The notes below the pieces were generated by a model. It did no database searches and was not told the origin of the DNA. It saw nothing but the letters and a program-made list of their open reading frames with translations. From assembly GCA_018823045.1 (NCBI GenBank), contig JAHJIX010000007.1, forward strand, positions 1 to 47,997: a stretch of DNA of 47,997 bases, given 5' to 3'. Shown piece by piece: positions 47,552 to 47,997 of this stretch. Within the stretch, counting starts at the first letter, position 1. The number at the start of each line of letters is the position of its first letter. The stretch is from Patescibacteria group bacterium (GTDB lineage Bacteria > Patescibacteriota > Patescibacteriia > Magasanikbacterales > UBA922). The translations under genes were made by a program, and so were the position numbers.

Positions 47552-47675
47552 GTGACCCGGGTGGGGTTCGAACCCACGACCATTCCAGACACTAAAGTGT
47601 CGGGACTGCTCTACCGGCTGAGCGATCAATGAGAGCTTGTATTCTTGTATGATTTTTCCATTTTTTAATTTGGTA
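47552..47675 (-). repeat. Direct repeat copy A: tRNA-3'-half-like sequence plus GIY-YIG C-terminal coding sequence
   Basis: 124 nt identical to 47874-47997; contains D-arm GCTCAGCCGGTAGAGC and T-arm GTGGGTTCGAACCCCAC but no matching 5' acceptor strand. Confidence 0.85.
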
Positions 47676-47867
47676 TTCTCTTTTTCGGGCTTCGGTGTGT
47701 GTTTCAAAATTTTCTGTGTATACCAAAATCCACGGCTTATGAATCCGTGTTGTTTTGGTATTGCCACGAGCGTGGTCTTGTAATCTTTTTTCTAAATCTT
47801 TGGTAGAACCAATATAAAATTTATTGGTTTCCTTTGATTGTAGAATATAGAATGTTCCTCCTATCAT
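47592..47867 (-). CDS. GIY-YIG nuclease family protein
   Basis: MIGGTFYILQSKETNKFYIGSTKDLEKRLQDHARGNTKTTRIHKPWILVYTENFETHTEARKREYQIKKWKNHTRIQALIDRSAGRAVPTL; C-terminus runs into the tRNA-like repeat. Confidence 0.82.
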   Translation of the reverse strand: MIGGTFYILQSKETNKFYIGSTKDLEKRLQDHARGNTKTTRIHKPWILVYTENFETHTEARKREYQIKKWKNHTRIQALIDRSAGRAVPTL

Positions 47868-47873
47868 ATTGTA

Positions 47874-47997
47874 GTGACCCGGGTGGGGTTCGAACCCACG
47901 ACCATTCCAGACACTAAAGTGTCGGGACTGCTCTACCGGCTGAGCGATCAATGAGAGCTTGTATTCTTGTATGATTTTTCCATTTTTTAATTTGGTA
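47874..47997 (-). repeat. Direct repeat copy B, cut by the window edge; encodes the C-terminus of another GIY-YIG copy
   Basis: Identical to 47552-47675; reading minus gives YQIKKWKNHTRIQALIDRSAGRAVPTL. Confidence 0.85.

Noticed and set aside
47552-47630. Ochre-suppressor tRNA (loop CTTTAGT)
   Set aside because: The flanking bases do not form a 5-bp anticodon stem around that loop and no 5' acceptor strand exists
47399-47767. 122-aa minus-strand ORF
   Set aside because: Out-of-frame reading through the GIY-YIG gene, tRNA-like repeat and REP palindrome ('LPAIALAKAGVPPGSL')

Overview
AT-rich window whose gene content and compact style suggest a Candidate Phyla Radiation / Patescibacteria genome (inference; no marker search was run). 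Housekeeping content: ligA, gatC/gatA, tRNA-Ser(GGA), a cold-shock gene, mraZ-rsmH-ftsL-like, a WecA/MraY-like transferase, rplU, an ECF sigma operon, an L10 leader with rplJ-rplL, recR, ybaB and dnaB. The accessory part most worth attention is 11.8-23.8 kb. It holds a 1463-aa exported protein with a transglutaminase-like fold and apparent active-site loss, a small DKNYY-like membrane protein, an EndoU-type nuclease toxin ORF with an adjacent immunity candidate, a DKNYY-repeat lipoprotein, and a 1351-aa multi-domain surface protein. This looks like an antagonism or cell-surface locus, possibly controlled by a leader-peptide/terminator attenuator. Other notable signals: an 11-bp inverted repeat pairing the csp 5'UTR with its start codon, with a competing hairpin; a membrane-anchored Clp-like AAA+ with a degenerate first ATPase site inside the mraZ/ftsL neighbourhood; a tandem-LOG protein flanked by inverted palindromic repeats; a Cache-array sensor without an output domain; a frameshifted PemK/MazF-like toxin; and a tandem GIY-YIG/tRNA-3'-half repeat at the right edge. 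All calls come from reading the sequence and the supplied ORF translations. No database search or folding program was run.
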